Assembly (NCBI GenBank): GCA_030704615.1
Contig: CM060732.1
Span: 56,463,053-56,527,052, forward strand
Direction: 5' to 3'
Source of the DNA: Takakia lepidozioides
Lineage: Eukaryota; Streptophyta; Takakiopsida; Takakiales; Takakiaceae
Length of the DNA stretch: 64,000 nucleotides
In this document: in pieces, positions 19,039 through 29,559 of the stretch
Layout of the letters: every line of letters starts with the position of its first letter
Position numbering within the stretch: the first letter of the stretch is position 1
Program-made: the position numbers and the translations under genes
The notes under the pieces: generated by a model
What the model was told of the DNA's origin: nothing
The model's database searches: none
Seen by the model: only the letters and a program-made list of their open reading frames with translations

Positions 19039-22000
19039 TCCAATTGAGAATTGGAAGCACAGAACTAACTGATGTACTGATAGATGGTGGTTCTGGAGTA
19101 AATATCATGACAGACCAATTAAGGAAGAAGCTTGGTCTAAGTAACATGAAACCAGCCCCATTTACAGTAACAATGGCAGATCAAAGAAGTGTACAGCCAT
19201 TGGGATTAATAAGAGGAGTTAAGATACAGATACAGAAAATGATCTTTATGATCACAGTAACTGTATTAAAAATGGATGAAGTCATGGAGGCTTACTCCTT
19301 ATTATTGGGACGTCCGTGGCTGAAACAGGCCAGGGTATTCCATGACTGGAATTCTCAGTTACTAACTGTGCATAATGGGATGCACGAGATACAAATTACC
19401 ACAAAGAAATCTAGTAGATTACCTGCTACAAGAAGACCTCGAGGAGTCAGAGAGTATGACTGGAGGGGAGGACTGGATGAGGAGCAGGAAGCTACCCTAT
19501 TTGCTGCACACCCAGAATGGGAGCAGGTTGCAGAGATGCGGCTGGAAAGCCTAAGTTGTTTGAGAGGTATCTGCTGTGGTGTAGTGACAGCAACACCAAT
19601 TGAAGAGGAAACCAACTGTTACCCACCACATTTCTATGAAGAAAAGGAGGGAGAGATAGAAATCCTAGAAGAACCAGCCACTGTGAGCTTAAAGGATGAA
19701 GTGGTGACTGGTTGGACAATCACAGCTGATGAGCAGGTGAGAGAAGTAAATGTGGGAACTCAGGAGGAACCGAGAATGGTGAAAGTAGGAGCTGATTTGG
19801 AGCCGGAATTCTTCGAAGAAGCTAAAAGCTTGTTCATCAAATACAGAGATGTATTTGCTTGGAGCTATGAGGATCTAAAAGGGATACCACCTGAAGTCTG
19901 TCAGCATAAAATTGAACTGGAACCAGGGTCAGTACCAATCAAGCAGGCGAGGTATAGAATGAATCCCAACTACGCACAGAAGGTTGGAGAAGAGATAAAG
20001 AAGTTGGCTGAGGCTAAGTTTATATACCCAATAGAGTATACAACTTGGTTGTCACCCATTGTTATAGTTCCCAAGAAGAATGGCAAACTAAGAGTATGTG
20101 TGAACTATAAGAAGCTGAATGCTTGTACGAAGAAAGATCCTTTCCCTTTGCCATTCACAGAAGCAGTATTAGACACTGTGGCAGGCCATGAGATGTACTC
20201 ATTCATGGATGGCTTCAGTGGTTATAATCAAGTGCAAGTGGCAGAAGAAGACCAAGGGAAAACAGCTTTCATCACAGACTGGGGGGCTTATGCATACAAA
20301 GTCATGCCCTTTGGACTTTGTAATGCACCAGCGACCTTTCAGAGAGTGATAAGTGAATCTTTTCAAGAGTATCTGGATGATTTCATGCAGGTGTTTTTGG
20401 ATGATTTCAGTGTGTACAGCTCTAAGAATGAGCACTTGCATAAATTGGAGTTATGCCTGGCCAGATGCAGGATGAGAGGTCTGGGCTTGAACCCAGAGAA
20501 GTGTACTTTCTGTGTGAACTCAGGGGTGCTTCTGGGACACATTGTGTGTAAGAAGGGACTCCTTGTGGATCCCAGGAAGACAGAGTCCATTAAAGCCTCT
20601 CCACCACCAGTGAATGTTAAGAGTTTAAGGAGATTCCTTGGGCAAACCAGTTATTACAGAAGATTTGTCAAAAGGTATGCACAAATAGCAGCACCATTGA
20701 GCAAGCTTCTGAAGAAAGATGCAGTGTTTGCATGGACAGCTGAATGTCAACAGGCGTTTGAGGAACTTACACTGTCAGTAACAACTACACCTGTGCTGAT
20801 TAACCCTCACTGGCATGTAGTATTTCATGTTCACTGCGATGCATCAGGAGAAGCGTTGGGAGCGGTGTTAGCCCAGAATGTTACAGGGAATATAGATTCA
20901 CCTGTGTACTATGCTAGCCGGTTGATGAACAGTGCTGAGAGGAACTATAGCACAACGGAAAGAGAAGCATTGGCAATGATCTATGCAGTGAAGAAATTCA
21001 GGCATTACCTATTGGGAAGAAAGTTTATGTTTTATGTGGATCACCAGGCTCTGATATATCTGGTGAACAAACCTTTGATAAGTGGAAGGATAGCGAGGTG
21101 GTTAATAATCTTGCATGAGTTTGAGTTCGAGGTTATTTACAAGCCTGGCCGTTTGCATCTTGTGGCAGATCATTTGTCACGACTAACAACAGGAGAGGCC
21201 GCCACAGGAGTGGACGATCAGTTACCTGATGCGAGTTTATTTGTAATGGAGGTGCAAGGAAGTGCAGATGAATGGTTAGATTGGCAGTGGCCAATCAGAT
21301 ACTACCTTGCTCATGGTCAGTGCCCACCTAGTTATGGTAAGGAGCAGAGGAAGAGAATCGCTATCAAAGCTTTACCTTATACTATGGTAGGAAGCAGAAT
21401 GTATAAGTTAGGACCTGATGGAGTACTAAAACGATGCTTGTACCACCATGAAGTAAATAAAGTCTTGGAGGAAGTTCATAAAGGAGTGGCTGGAGGTCAT
21501 TTTGGAGAAGAGACTACCAGTAGAAAGATACTACTCGCAGGATACTGGTGGCCTACTTTGTTCAAAGATGTACATGAGTATTGTCAGAAGTGTGATGAAT
21601 GTCAGAGGCTAGGACCTTTGCAGAGATCTGGAAGAATGGCCTTGCATCCTACAATGCCTACGGAACCATTTCAGAAATGGGGACTAGACTTTGTTGGACC
21701 AATTAATCCACCATCCAAGAATACACGAAACAGGTACATAATTACAGCCACTGATTATACTACAAAGTGGGTGGAAGCTAAAGCTTTGAGGGACAACACA
21801 GCCAAGTCCACAGCAAGGTTCCTGTACGAGAACATACTTACACGATTTGGATGTCCCTTAGAATTTATCAGTGATCAAGGAAGTCACTTCATGAATGAGA
21901 CCATTGAGTTATTGACTAAAGAGTTTATGATTGTGCATAGAAAGAGTACAACATATTACCCACAGGGTAATGGACAGGCAGAGGCTACCAACAAAATACT

Positions 22001-25000
22001 ATGTACTATCTTGGCTAAGATAGTCAATGCAAACAGAACGGATTGGGATACAAAGCTGCTGACAGCTTTATGGTCATACAGGACTTCGTATAAAGTCACC
22101 ACAAAGTATACACCATTCCAATTAGTTTATGGTATGGAAGCCTTACTTCCAGTGGAATTCCTGTTACCTACCATGAGAACGGAGTGGGGAAAAAGAATGG
22201 AATTGCAAGACTCCATCAAGGTCAGGAAACATGAATTATACCATGTGGAAGAAGTACGTGCTGATGCAGCTGATAATATGACCAGAATTCAGATGAAGCG
22301 AAAGGAACAGTTTGATGAAGGCAAATTAAAGACTTTTAAGACGGGGGATTTGGTTCTATGGTTGCAGAAGAAAGGAAAGATTCAAGCTTCTAAGCTTAAA
22401 TCACCATGGAAAGGACCTTATGTCATACAAAAGATGTATGATAACAACACAGCCATGTTACAAACCATTAACAAAGAAATGCTGGGAAGAGTCAATGCAA
22501 ATAAGTTGAAGGGGTACAGTGGTATCCATGACAAACCCCTGCAGCATGATTTGCATGTTGAACCGCAAGAGCAGTCACGGGCTGCACCAGTGTTACGAAC
22601 GGAGTATGGAACACTTGTCGCTAGGCCCAGTATATATGACCGGGGTGGGCAAAACAAACGTGACACAGCCTATCACAGCCCATCACGACGTGACACAGCC
22701 AACCACTGCCCAGCAAGGCGCAACACAGCCTACCACAGCCCATCACGACGTGACACAGCCAACCACAACCCAGCAAGGCGCAACACAGCCTATCACAACC
22801 TACCGCAGCGTGTCACAGCCTATCACAGCTTACCACAGTGCAACACAGCCTATCACAGCGTAACACAGTATGACACAGCCTGTCACAGCTCAACACAGCC
22901 TACTAAAGTTACACGATCCATAGAATCAGTGACAAGTGGACACATAAAAACTTCAGGAAAATGGCTGAAGGAAGAAGAAACGGAAATTAATTTAAAAATA
23001 GACACGTGGAGGTCAGGGTGCGACACACAGCAGAGAATGAAGTGCAAGGACAGGTGTCAAAAAGAAAGAGGACAAGAACGGCCGTCAAAAGGGATGAAAG
23101 GCGGGCCCATTAATGAATACGGAAAAAGGGAAACAGAACGAACGGCAAGTACAGAAAAACTGAATTCATGTCGCATGTGTGATCCTAGTGGACTATCCAA
23201 CAGGGAAAGTCCACTAAAGAAGATAAAAGTTAAAATCCAGTCACAGCGGATACAGCCAATAGAAAACCAGAGAAATGATCAAGAAAATGGAGGGAAATTG
23301 AGCGCAAGAGGCGGCGTCGTTCTGAGTAACGGGCGTCTCGACAGGACAGGCCATAAATGCTATAACTTGGAAACTATGGAGGAACTAACAGACTATACGC
23401 TCGCAATATTACTTACGCAATGGCAGAGACACGAAACGAAAGAGCAGAGCTTTTCTCTTGAACAATGCTTGCAAGCCCCGCAGGCTTACAAGAGATTACC
23501 CATAGCTTTCTGCGGCAACCATACGTTTCTGCTTTGTGCACTACAGGCATTCCTGCAGTTGTTACAGCCAAAGCAGTTCTGTGAGTCTAAGATGAAGAGA
23601 GTGAGAGGAATGGAGGAAATCAGGGTGAAGAGCACCACAATTCTGCAGAAACAAACGATGGCTACCCCACAGGCGATAAAGATACTGAAGGAGCTGAGAT
23701 TGGAAGGATTGCAAAGCATGGATTGGACACTACACCATAGACAGTACATGTTACAATTTTTGCAGAACTTTGAGCCAAAGACAGGAACAACAACGGTGAA
23801 GGGAGTTGAATTAATGATTACTCCCCTATACCTCCAGCAATTGTTTCGATTGCCAGCAGGTCATGTGTATGTGGAGGAACACAGGGAAAGACTGCAAATA
23901 GGGGATTTATTCCAAGAAGGGAGTTTCTTTAAAACTCAGGGTTATGCTTGTACCAAAGCTGTGTACCCAGGGTTAAAAGACATAGGCCAAGTATTGAACG
24001 TTCTGATTGCCCTGAAACAGAACCAACAATATTTGAGCAGATCCTTCACAGAGGAAATCCTCAAAGGCTTGAAGGGACAAGAGGTACCATGGGCGGACAT
24101 AATGTACAACGCACTGGTAGAGGAGATGAAAAGATTACAAGGTACTACCGCAAAATCTCCTATCATAGTGTCTGGCCCAATCATTGCTCAAATAATCCTT
24201 AGTTCTGGCATACTTAATGCACAAGAAAGGAAGGAAATGGGAGTGTTTGAGCCAGAAACAACTGCAATGGAAGAGCAAGGCTCTTCACACAGTGAGGGTG
24301 GACTAGCAGCACAACCCGAGACTAAGAGGCAGAGAAGGGGAAAGACTGTAGTGGCGGATCCACTGGCTTCACGGATTCCGCATGATAATGTTTCCCAAGC
24401 TCATGACCAGGAAGGGGCACAGCAGCACAAAAGAATGTTATTACTGGAAGCAGGACCTTCAGAGAGGGAGGAAGAAGTTACTTCTGCATCACAACCAACA
24501 CAGCCACTTGAACGACTTGTCACAAGGTCACAAGTTATCCATGCAGCTCAACCCGAAATAATTGATTTGGAAAGTGAAGGGATAGATATTCCAACTACAG
24601 AACAGATAGTGGCAGAAATAGAGAAAGGGGACCTTCTCTATGAATATTCTGGTCTGGTCAAGCAGACAGAAATCCCAGAGGTGCAACAGTTGCCCAAGAG
24701 AAATCCTGAGGTACATATAATGCACACACCTGTGTCGGAGGTACCACAGGCGGAAGGCCATGACACTGTAGCACCGGTCATAAATGAAGTAGTTCAGGAA
24801 GAAAATCCGGTGGGACAATGGTCTGAATGGTTAGTGAGACATCATACTGTTGAAGATCAGGAGGAACAGCAGCAACCTCACCATGATGACCCTCAACAGG
24901 CAATGCTGATGAGTTCCATAGGCAGGACACTTAATTTGTTGGGGACTTATGTCAAAACCCATGTTCCAATTACCCAATTGACAGCCTTGAAAGAAGAACT

Positions 25001-27143
25001 CAGGAAGGAGTTTGAGGCTCGACTTGCCACTGAGTGTGCAAACAAGGTCGATGAAGAGGTCACTCTCAAGATGAAGCAGGACTTGGCCAATACAGAAATG
25101 GCTTTGCAATTGGCCAAGCAACAATTGATTGAGGCAGGCCTCGCGCAAGACCAGTTGCACGAAGCACATAAGCAACAGCTATACCAAATGCAGGTGCAGC
25201 ATGAAAGCAAGTTGCAAGAACTGAATGCACTACATACGGAGTTGCAGACAGTGCATAACAGGATGGCGATACAATGCGCTACATTTACAACTATGCTTGA
25301 CCAATCAACAAAAGAAATAAACAGTCAAGCGGAAAAATGTACGAAGGCAGAAGAAGAGAATGTGGAGCACATGAAGCTCATTGTCGATATGAAGAATACA
25401 ATCTGTCGCAATGAAGATACTTTCAAGCAATACAGGCAGATGGAAGCTGAGAATGAGAAATACATCGTGGAGTTGCAACAAACCATCGTGGCCAATAGAA
25501 ATGAAATCGCGGTCAGTAACAAGGCTTCGAAAGAAGCCAATAATCTACTTGCTGCCTATGCGCAATTGGTTGAGCCACAGGCGAAGCGCATGAAGGCTTT
25601 ACAACAGCAGTTGGAATTGTATAAGCTAAGAGAGGAGCAAACTCTCAGGGGAACCACAAGCAGCTTGGTGGATAACAGCCTTATGCAGGTCTGGTTAGCA
25701 CAAGGGCCAGTAGAAGGCAAAGCCCCACGGAAGCTCACCCAAAGCGAGATGAATGAGCTTAGACTGCAGGTGCAGAACATTGCCACAACTACTATAGACA
25801 ATGTCTATAGTAGGATAGCAGAGTTACAAGAGGATGTAGACGGACTCCAGACTCAAGTGGAAGACCTCACTTCAAACATCGACCAAAGAGTCTATATCCC
25901 TCAGGAACAGCTAATGGCTTCTTATTTGCAAGCCAGAACTCTGGCTTTTCAGTCTTCACAGGAGGTGCAGGAGATGCCAATGGTACAGGAACCAGTACCA
26001 CCACCACCACAACAGGTCAGTGTACCAGTAGCTGAACCTGTGGTTACTACAACCACACCACAGCCACCACAGCCGGAGGTATGGGGCAATGCAGCTTTTA
26101 ACCCACCTAAAACTCCAGCTGCCAGGGAGTACAGTAGGGCTATGATTATGCCCTTCAACCAAATTCCCATCATGTTGGATTTGGCTTGGAAAGAATTTAG
26201 TCCTCCGCAGTCATTCGCACATTACTACCAAATCATGCGTATTTGGCTGCCAGTGGCAACCAGGACTAAAGTTCTTCCAAACAATCGACATATTGAAGAT
26301 CATCACTTTGCACAATACTGGCACGAGGCAGGTACCATGTTGAGGGAATTGGTTGCTTTCCAGGTTGTACATGGACTCATTTATACCAAGACCAAGGAAA
26401 TAGCAAGTATTGTCATGGGGTGCGGGCTATACTACGCTGCTTGTTTTCTGATACGTTACCACATAGAGCAACAAAAGATGCAAGCACGCTTTCAAAGTTA
26501 CTCCAGTGGAGATCATTGGGTATTACCTTCGGTGCCACCTCATATGTACCTATATGACCCAAAAGTTATGATACAGAAGGATTCTCAAATTCGTTCATGG
26601 TTTCAAGCAGCCTGCAACAATTTGTCTACACAGAAATTCGGACTTGATGACATTTTCTATAAGGGACATATCGCATGGAAATACTTGCACGCTGCACCAG
26701 TAATTGGTACCCCACTCATCTGGACAGACAAGGAGCTCAGTGTCTACACCAATTTTGCTGTTCAACGGTTACACCAGGTTGTAAAATGCAAACTTCCAGA
26801 CATGGTAGGACAGCATTGTATGCCCCAGATGATTCCACAAAAAGTTCGAAAATTAAAACACCTGAGAGGCGATGAGGATTCTGATACAACTGTTTCTTCA
26901 CAAAATTCTTTTGACATGGGAGAAGACTATGCAATTCAGATGGAAGAGAAAAAACAAAGGGGATCTCCTATGCCGGAAAGATTACCTCGATATCAACCTC
27001 CAGAAGGCCTCACTTATCCAGGTAGTGATCAACCATCTCCATCAACCAGAGACAGACCTCGGGCTCGTACACACAGCCCACCACGAAACTCTCAACGTCA
27101 ACAAGGTGCTCACTCACAAAGGTTTGCTACTCGGAAACAGTAA
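19011..27143 (+). CDS. pol: Pol (PR-RT-RNaseH-IN) fused in frame to aORF
   Basis: 2,710 codons without a stop. Protease with DGGSG near residue 25; RT about 330-500 with VIVPKKNGKLRVCVNYKK and FLDD near 463; RNase H about 600-730 (HCDASGEALGAVLA, TEREALAMIYA, YVDHQAL); integrase from about 820 with an HHCC finger (HKGVAGGHF, CQKCDEC) and the DDE residues in LDFVGPI, SDQGSHF and GNGQAEATNK; a GPYVIQKMYDN-type C-terminal region without a chromodomain. Residues about 1217-1302 are the translated tandem tract, and from about 1456 the frame is the extra aORF. The frame opens upstream of Met 19011; the true product is probably gag-pol read-through, broken here by the deletion at about 19003. Protease would have to cut the fusion. 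Confidence 0.9.
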   Translation: MDFDDSMPVIQLRIGSTELTDVLIDGGSGVNIMTDQLRKKLGLSNMKPAPFTVTMADQRSVQPLGLIRGVKIQIQKMIFMITVTVLKMDEVMEAYSLLLGRPWLKQARVFHDWNSQLLTVHNGMHEIQITTKKSSRLPATRRPRGVREYDWRGGLDEEQEATLFAAHPEWEQVAEMRLESLSCLRGICCGVVTATPIEEETNCYPPHFYEEKEGEIEILEEPATVSLKDEVVTGWTITADEQVREVNVGTQEEPRMVKVGADLEPEFFEEAKSLFIKYRDVFAWSYEDLKGIPPEVCQHKIELEPGSVPIKQARYRMNPNYAQKVGEEIKKLAEAKFIYPIEYTTWLSPIVIVPKKNGKLRVCVNYKKLNACTKKDPFPLPFTEAVLDTVAGHEMYSFMDGFSGYNQVQVAEEDQGKTAFITDWGAYAYKVMPFGLCNAPATFQRVISESFQEYLDDFMQVFLDDFSVYSSKNEHLHKLELCLARCRMRGLGLNPEKCTFCVNSGVLLGHIVCKKGLLVDPRKTESIKASPPPVNVKSLRRFLGQTSYYRRFVKRYAQIAAPLSKLLKKDAVFAWTAECQQAFEELTLSVTTTPVLINPHWHVVFHVHCDASGEALGAVLAQNVTGNIDSPVYYASRLMNSAERNYSTTEREALAMIYAVKKFRHYLLGRKFMFYVDHQALIYLVNKPLISGRIARWLIILHEFEFEVIYKPGRLHLVADHLSRLTTGEAATGVDDQLPDASLFVMEVQGSADEWLDWQWPIRYYLAHGQCPPSYGKEQRKRIAIKALPYTMVGSRMYKLGPDGVLKRCLYHHEVNKVLEEVHKGVAGGHFGEETTSRKILLAGYWWPTLFKDVHEYCQKCDECQRLGPLQRSGRMALHPTMPTEPFQKWGLDFVGPINPPSKNTRNRYIITATDYTTKWVEAKALRDNTAKSTARFLYENILTRFGCPLEFISDQGSHFMNETIELLTKEFMIVHRKSTTYYPQGNGQAEATNKILCTILAKIVNANRTDWDTKLLTALWSYRTSYKVTTKYTPFQLVYGMEALLPVEFLLPTMRTEWGKRMELQDSIKVRKHELYHVEEVRADAADNMTRIQMKRKEQFDEGKLKTFKTGDLVLWLQKKGKIQASKLKSPWKGPYVIQKMYDNNTAMLQTINKEMLGRVNANKLKGYSGIHDKPLQHDLHVEPQEQSRAAPVLRTEYGTLVARPSIYDRGGQNKRDTAYHSPSRRDTANHCPARRNTAYHSPSRRDTANHNPARRNTAYHNLPQRVTAYHSLPQCNTAYHSVTQYDTACHSSTQPTKVTRSIESVTSGHIKTSGKWLKEEETEINLKIDTWRSGCDTQQRMKCKDRCQKERGQERPSKGMKGGPINEYGKRETERTASTEKLNSCRMCDPSGLSNRESPLKKIKVKIQSQRIQPIENQRNDQENGGKLSARGGVVLSNGRLDRTGHKCYNLETMEELTDYTLAILLTQWQRHETKEQSFSLEQCLQAPQAYKRLPIAFCGNHTFLLCALQAFLQLLQPKQFCESKMKRVRGMEEIRVKSTTILQKQTMATPQAIKILKELRLEGLQSMDWTLHHRQYMLQFLQNFEPKTGTTTVKGVELMITPLYLQQLFRLPAGHVYVEEHRERLQIGDLFQEGSFFKTQGYACTKAVYPGLKDIGQVLNVLIALKQNQQYLSRSFTEEILKGLKGQEVPWADIMYNALVEEMKRLQGTTAKSPIIVSGPIIAQIILSSGILNAQERKEMGVFEPETTAMEEQGSSHSEGGLAAQPETKRQRRGKTVVADPLASRIPHDNVSQAHDQEGAQQHKRMLLLEAGPSEREEEVTSASQPTQPLERLVTRSQVIHAAQPEIIDLESEGIDIPTTEQIVAEIEKGDLLYEYSGLVKQTEIPEVQQLPKRNPEVHIMHTPVSEVPQAEGHDTVAPVINEVVQEENPVGQWSEWLVRHHTVEDQEEQQQPHHDDPQQAMLMSSIGRTLNLLGTYVKTHVPITQLTALKEELRKEFEARLATECANKVDEEVTLKMKQDLANTEMALQLAKQQLIEAGLAQDQLHEAHKQQLYQMQVQHESKLQELNALHTELQTVHNRMAIQCATFTTMLDQSTKEINSQAEKCTKAEEENVEHMKLIVDMKNTICRNEDTFKQYRQMEAENEKYIVELQQTIVANRNEIAVSNKASKEANNLLAAYAQLVEPQAKRMKALQQQLELYKLREEQTLRGTTSSLVDNSLMQVWLAQGPVEGKAPRKLTQSEMNELRLQVQNIATTTIDNVYSRIAELQEDVDGLQTQVEDLTSNIDQRVYIPQEQLMASYLQARTLAFQSSQEVQEMPMVQEPVPPPPQQVSVPVAEPVVTTTTPQPPQPEVWGNAAFNPPKTPAAREYSRAMIMPFNQIPIMLDLAWKEFSPPQSFAHYYQIMRIWLPVATRTKVLPNNRHIEDHHFAQYWHEAGTMLRELVAFQVVHGLIYTKTKEIASIVMGCGLYYAACFLIRYHIEQQKMQARFQSYSSGDHWVLPSVPPHMYLYDPKVMIQKDSQIRSWFQAACNNLSTQKFGLDDIFYKGHIAWKYLHAAPVIGTPLIWTDKELSVYTNFAVQRLHQVVKCKLPDMVGQHCMPQMIPQKVRKLKHLRGDEDSDTTVSSQNSFDMGEDYAIQMEEKKQRGSPMPERLPRYQPPEGLTYPGSDQPSPSTRDRPRARTHSPPRNSQRQQGAHSQRFATRKQ
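22655..22915 (+). repeat. CACAGCC-type tandem tract inside the coding frame
   Basis: Units of about 30 bp combining GACACAGCC, CATCACGACG and AACACAGCC. It is open in the pol frame and encodes repeats of the type RDTAYHSPSR and RNTAYHNL (His, Thr, Arg, Ser-rich). Units share the CACAGCC core with the LTR tract. The equivalent tract in copy D (about 43545-43850) has a different unit order and an in-frame TAA. Confidence 0.85.
23376..27143 (+). other. aORF region behind integrase (unknown function)
   Basis: About 1,255 codons from Met 23376, within the fused frame. The N-terminal ~300 residues form a globular conserved region (MEELTDYTLAILLTQWQ, CGNHTFLLCALQAFLQLL, ITPLYLQQLFRLPAGHV) that also survives in copies B and D. 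Its style recalls the 'putative plant transposon protein' regions of Athila/Tat elements, but this is an impression. Then come an acidic linker, a long coiled-coil (about 24950-25900, Gln/Glu/Leu/Ala heptads), a Pro-rich segment (PPPPQQ, about 25990), a second conserved region (MIMPFNQIPIMLDLAWKEF, QYWHEAGTMLRELVAFQ, GCGLYYAACFLIRYH) and a basic Ser/Arg/Pro tail. A structural or envelope-like role is possible, but I see no signal peptide or clear membrane anchor. Confidence 0.75.
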
Positions 27144-27164
27144 ACCGTGAGGACACGGCTTTTT

Positions 27165-27178
27165 GAGGGGGGAAGGGG
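27165..27178 (+). promoter_or_regulatory. Polypurine tract of the complete gypsy copy
   Basis: GAGGGGGGAAGGGG ends three bases before the 3' LTR and follows a TTTTT run. Copy D has the same tract next to its 3' LTR (reverse complement at 40447-40460). Confidence 0.85.
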
Positions 27179-27181
27179 TAA

Positions 27182-28166
27182 TGTTAGAGGACTGTAGGGG
27201 ACTTAGACACTTATACGGGATCTGTAGGGTACCCTTAATTTTTGCACAGACTGAGACAAACAGGAACCTTAGGGGTGACAGCAGCGCACTGTAGAGGGGG
27301 GTTACATAGCCCACACAGCCGACACAGCAGTCACAGCCCACACAGCCAACACAGCCCGACACAGCCGTCACAGCCCACACAGCCAACACAGCCCGTCACA
27401 GTCGTCACAGCCCACACAGCCCACACAGCCCGTCACAGTCGTCACAGCAGACACAGCCCACACAGCCAGTCACAGCCCGGCACAGCCACACAGCCAGTCA
27501 CAGCCCGACACAGCCAAACACAGCCAGTCACCGCTTGACACAGCTGTCACGATAATAGGGAACGAAGAGTAGGACAGGGAACGACTGTGGGGAACAACAC
27601 CAGTGAAGGGAACATGTTAGTTCACATACGACGGTTAGAGAGGGAAACGGTTAGAACCGCGGATAGGAGGATAAAGGGAAGAACGGGGAATGATGAGGGG
27701 ATCATTATTCGGGGAGGACTTCGGAGACAGGCGGGAGCGGAGATCGGAGAGCACGATGAAGGAGAAAAGAGGATTAGTAGATGCTTGTTATATGCAAAGC
27801 TATAGTGATATAGGAAAGAAGATTAGAGACATAATGGCTTCGGCCTGATACCTGATAAATCATAATCTGATACTTATACGATACAATCACACTGTGTAGA
27901 GAGATCTGAGTGAAGCTGTGGATTGAATGGAGGAGTTAAGGAAACCGATAAATTGATGAAGCAAACTGATACTTAATTATCAATGGTAAGGTAGCTAAGA
28001 TGAATGCGATAAAAAGAAACAAATAGGAAACACCCCCATGATACACTAGCTGTAGGTCATGATTGATTGTTCTGCGCGGGCTGAGTACTTAGAGATTTCC
28101 AACTCTTCTATCTTGGAGTTTCCGCCTCGGATAGCGAAGGGATGGGTGAGTAAAAGCCGCGCGACA
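27182..28166 (+). repeat. 3' LTR of the complete gypsy copy
   Basis: 985 bp, nearly identical to 14927-15909. It contains the tandem tract at 27304-27551 and ends CGCGCGACA, followed by the ACTCC duplication. Confidence 0.93.
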
Positions 28167-28171
28167 ACTCC
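28167..28171. repeat. Target-site duplication ACTCC (right)
   Basis: Matches 14922-14926. Confidence 0.9.
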
Positions 28172-29190
28172 ATCCATGTGTCTGCCTTCCTCTGTGTAAT
28201 CTCACAAGGTCACATGCATGTCTGGCAAGCCATAGGGTCATACAAAGAAAGTAATCTGCAAAAATGTTGATCCCCACACCCTCGTCTCTCTCTCAATCAA
28301 GCTCTTATCTTGGAGCACTATGCCCCAAAGGGTAAAAAAACATGCTGATGTGCTCAGGGAATAAACCACAATCAGTCTCTTACATGTTTCCATGCTGGTA
28401 CACCACAAGCTGTGGATAGCCCTGCACATGTCTCTATGTTGCGTTATCTCTTGGCCTCTGACAATGTTTGAGGGCCGTTTGTGCCTCTACTCCACAACTG
28501 TGGGTACTACCGTGTGTCAGCAGCTCCTCCCCAGTCTCAACCTGCATGTACAGAACAGATGTTTAAAGTCAATAAACACAGTGCTAAAAGCTGAAGGGCC
28601 TAAGCACACTCCTAACACAACCATAACAATCAAAGCCCGCACTTATCTATTCAATCAATCTCAGTTCATTGATTTCTTGAAAGTCGGCTATTATACTTAG
28701 CAGCACATCTGTCCTAACTTCAACCTATCATTGTTAAAGCAAAACTACCTATACCTCAGTGCATTGTTGCTCCTGACTTGTCATTTGGGCAGTAAAATGA
28801 CATCGACTGCACTATATCCCGAGCATCGTATCGTATATTTCTCATATACAAATATTCACAACCAATACCCTACACCATTAACAACAAACATGATGCATCT
28901 TATTCCAAAGATTTGTGCAATACATGTCCAGGAGCACTATGCGCTGGAAGCAAAAATGTCTCGCCGGAAGGGCCACGGCATTGACGATGAGGAACATTGC
29001 TATAGAACAGGGTATGATCATTATCTCGCATGGTACTGATAAATTCAACCCTCTGTCTGGCACTTGTTGCCAGTCTCTTCTTCCATATCCTCCCATCCTG
29101 CAGTCAGTAAAGTCTGTCCATTAGTAGTGGTCACACCCACAAACAGCAAGAAACTAAAGTTGAAATGGATGATGTCTTCCCCACTGTGCC
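28172..29190. other. Unassigned DNA
   Basis: About 1 kb right of the complete gypsy copy. Short open frames on both strands lack domain-like or compositional support, and I recognise no repeat shared with the rest of the window. Confidence 0.5.
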
Positions 29191-29194
29191 TTGT

Positions 29195-29545
29195 AAGTGC
29201 TTTGAATAACACAAATGACAGGGAATCATAAGTAATCTTGTGCTTGAAATCTGGCCCTCTTGGATGAATCTGGATCCACTCTCTATCCCTGCTCCTTCAG
29301 CTATCTCTGCCTCTGCACAAATCATGCACACATGCTTGCCTTGCTCCTAGCAGCTGACAATGATAGCCTAGATTTGTTCCAGCAAACACCCTAACCCTAC
29401 TTATCACACTAGTTCATATGTTGACTTGCGTTTCCAACAGGCCTTCATTTTTTTGCACCAAAGAACTAACTTGCAGAATTCAACCTGAAAATTTAGGGAC
29501 GACTCTGATAACAGGGAAAATAGGCTGAAATGTGTTGAAGAAGGT
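29195..29545. repeat. Dispersed repeat family R, copy R3
   Basis: Shares ordered blocks with R1 and R2: GGGAATCATAAGTAATCTTG, CTTGCCTTGCT...TAGCAGCTGACAATGA, AACTAACTTGCAGAATTCAAC and the CTCTGATAACAGGGAAAA ending. A middle block (the CATTCCACAGCTTCTCC region) is missing. It is followed directly by antisense PPR sequence, as is R2. Confidence 0.6.
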
Positions 29546-29559
29546 GCTCATAGGTCTCC

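Larger units (their letters stand above)
14927..28166 (+). mobile_element. Complete Tat/Ogre-like Ty3/gypsy retrotransposon
   Basis: 13,240 bp with matching LTRs, 5-bp duplication, primer site and polypurine tract. Order: LTR, ORF1, gag, PR, RT, RNase H, IN, tandem tract, aORF, LTR. The large size, lack of a chromodomain after integrase, TGGCGACC-type primer site and extra ORFs place it near the Tat/Ogre/Athila branch rather than the chromoviruses; this is inference from architecture, not from a tree. The LTRs differ at only a couple of places, so insertion was recent. The one visible lesion is a single-base deletion at the gag-pol junction (about 19003). Confidence 0.92.

Noticed and set aside
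22300-22560. Chromodomain after integrase
   Set aside because: The C-terminal region ends with GPYVIQKMYDN and a short tail; no aromatic-cage chromodomain pattern follows.
23376-27143. aORF as a retroviral-type envelope
   Set aside because: No signal peptide, no transmembrane anchor and no cleavage site visible; coiled-coil alone is not enough.
29507-29520. Primer-binding site in family R (TGTTATCAGAGTCG on the minus strand)
   Set aside because: It resembles TGGTATCAGAGC, but no LTR ends in the right place on that strand.
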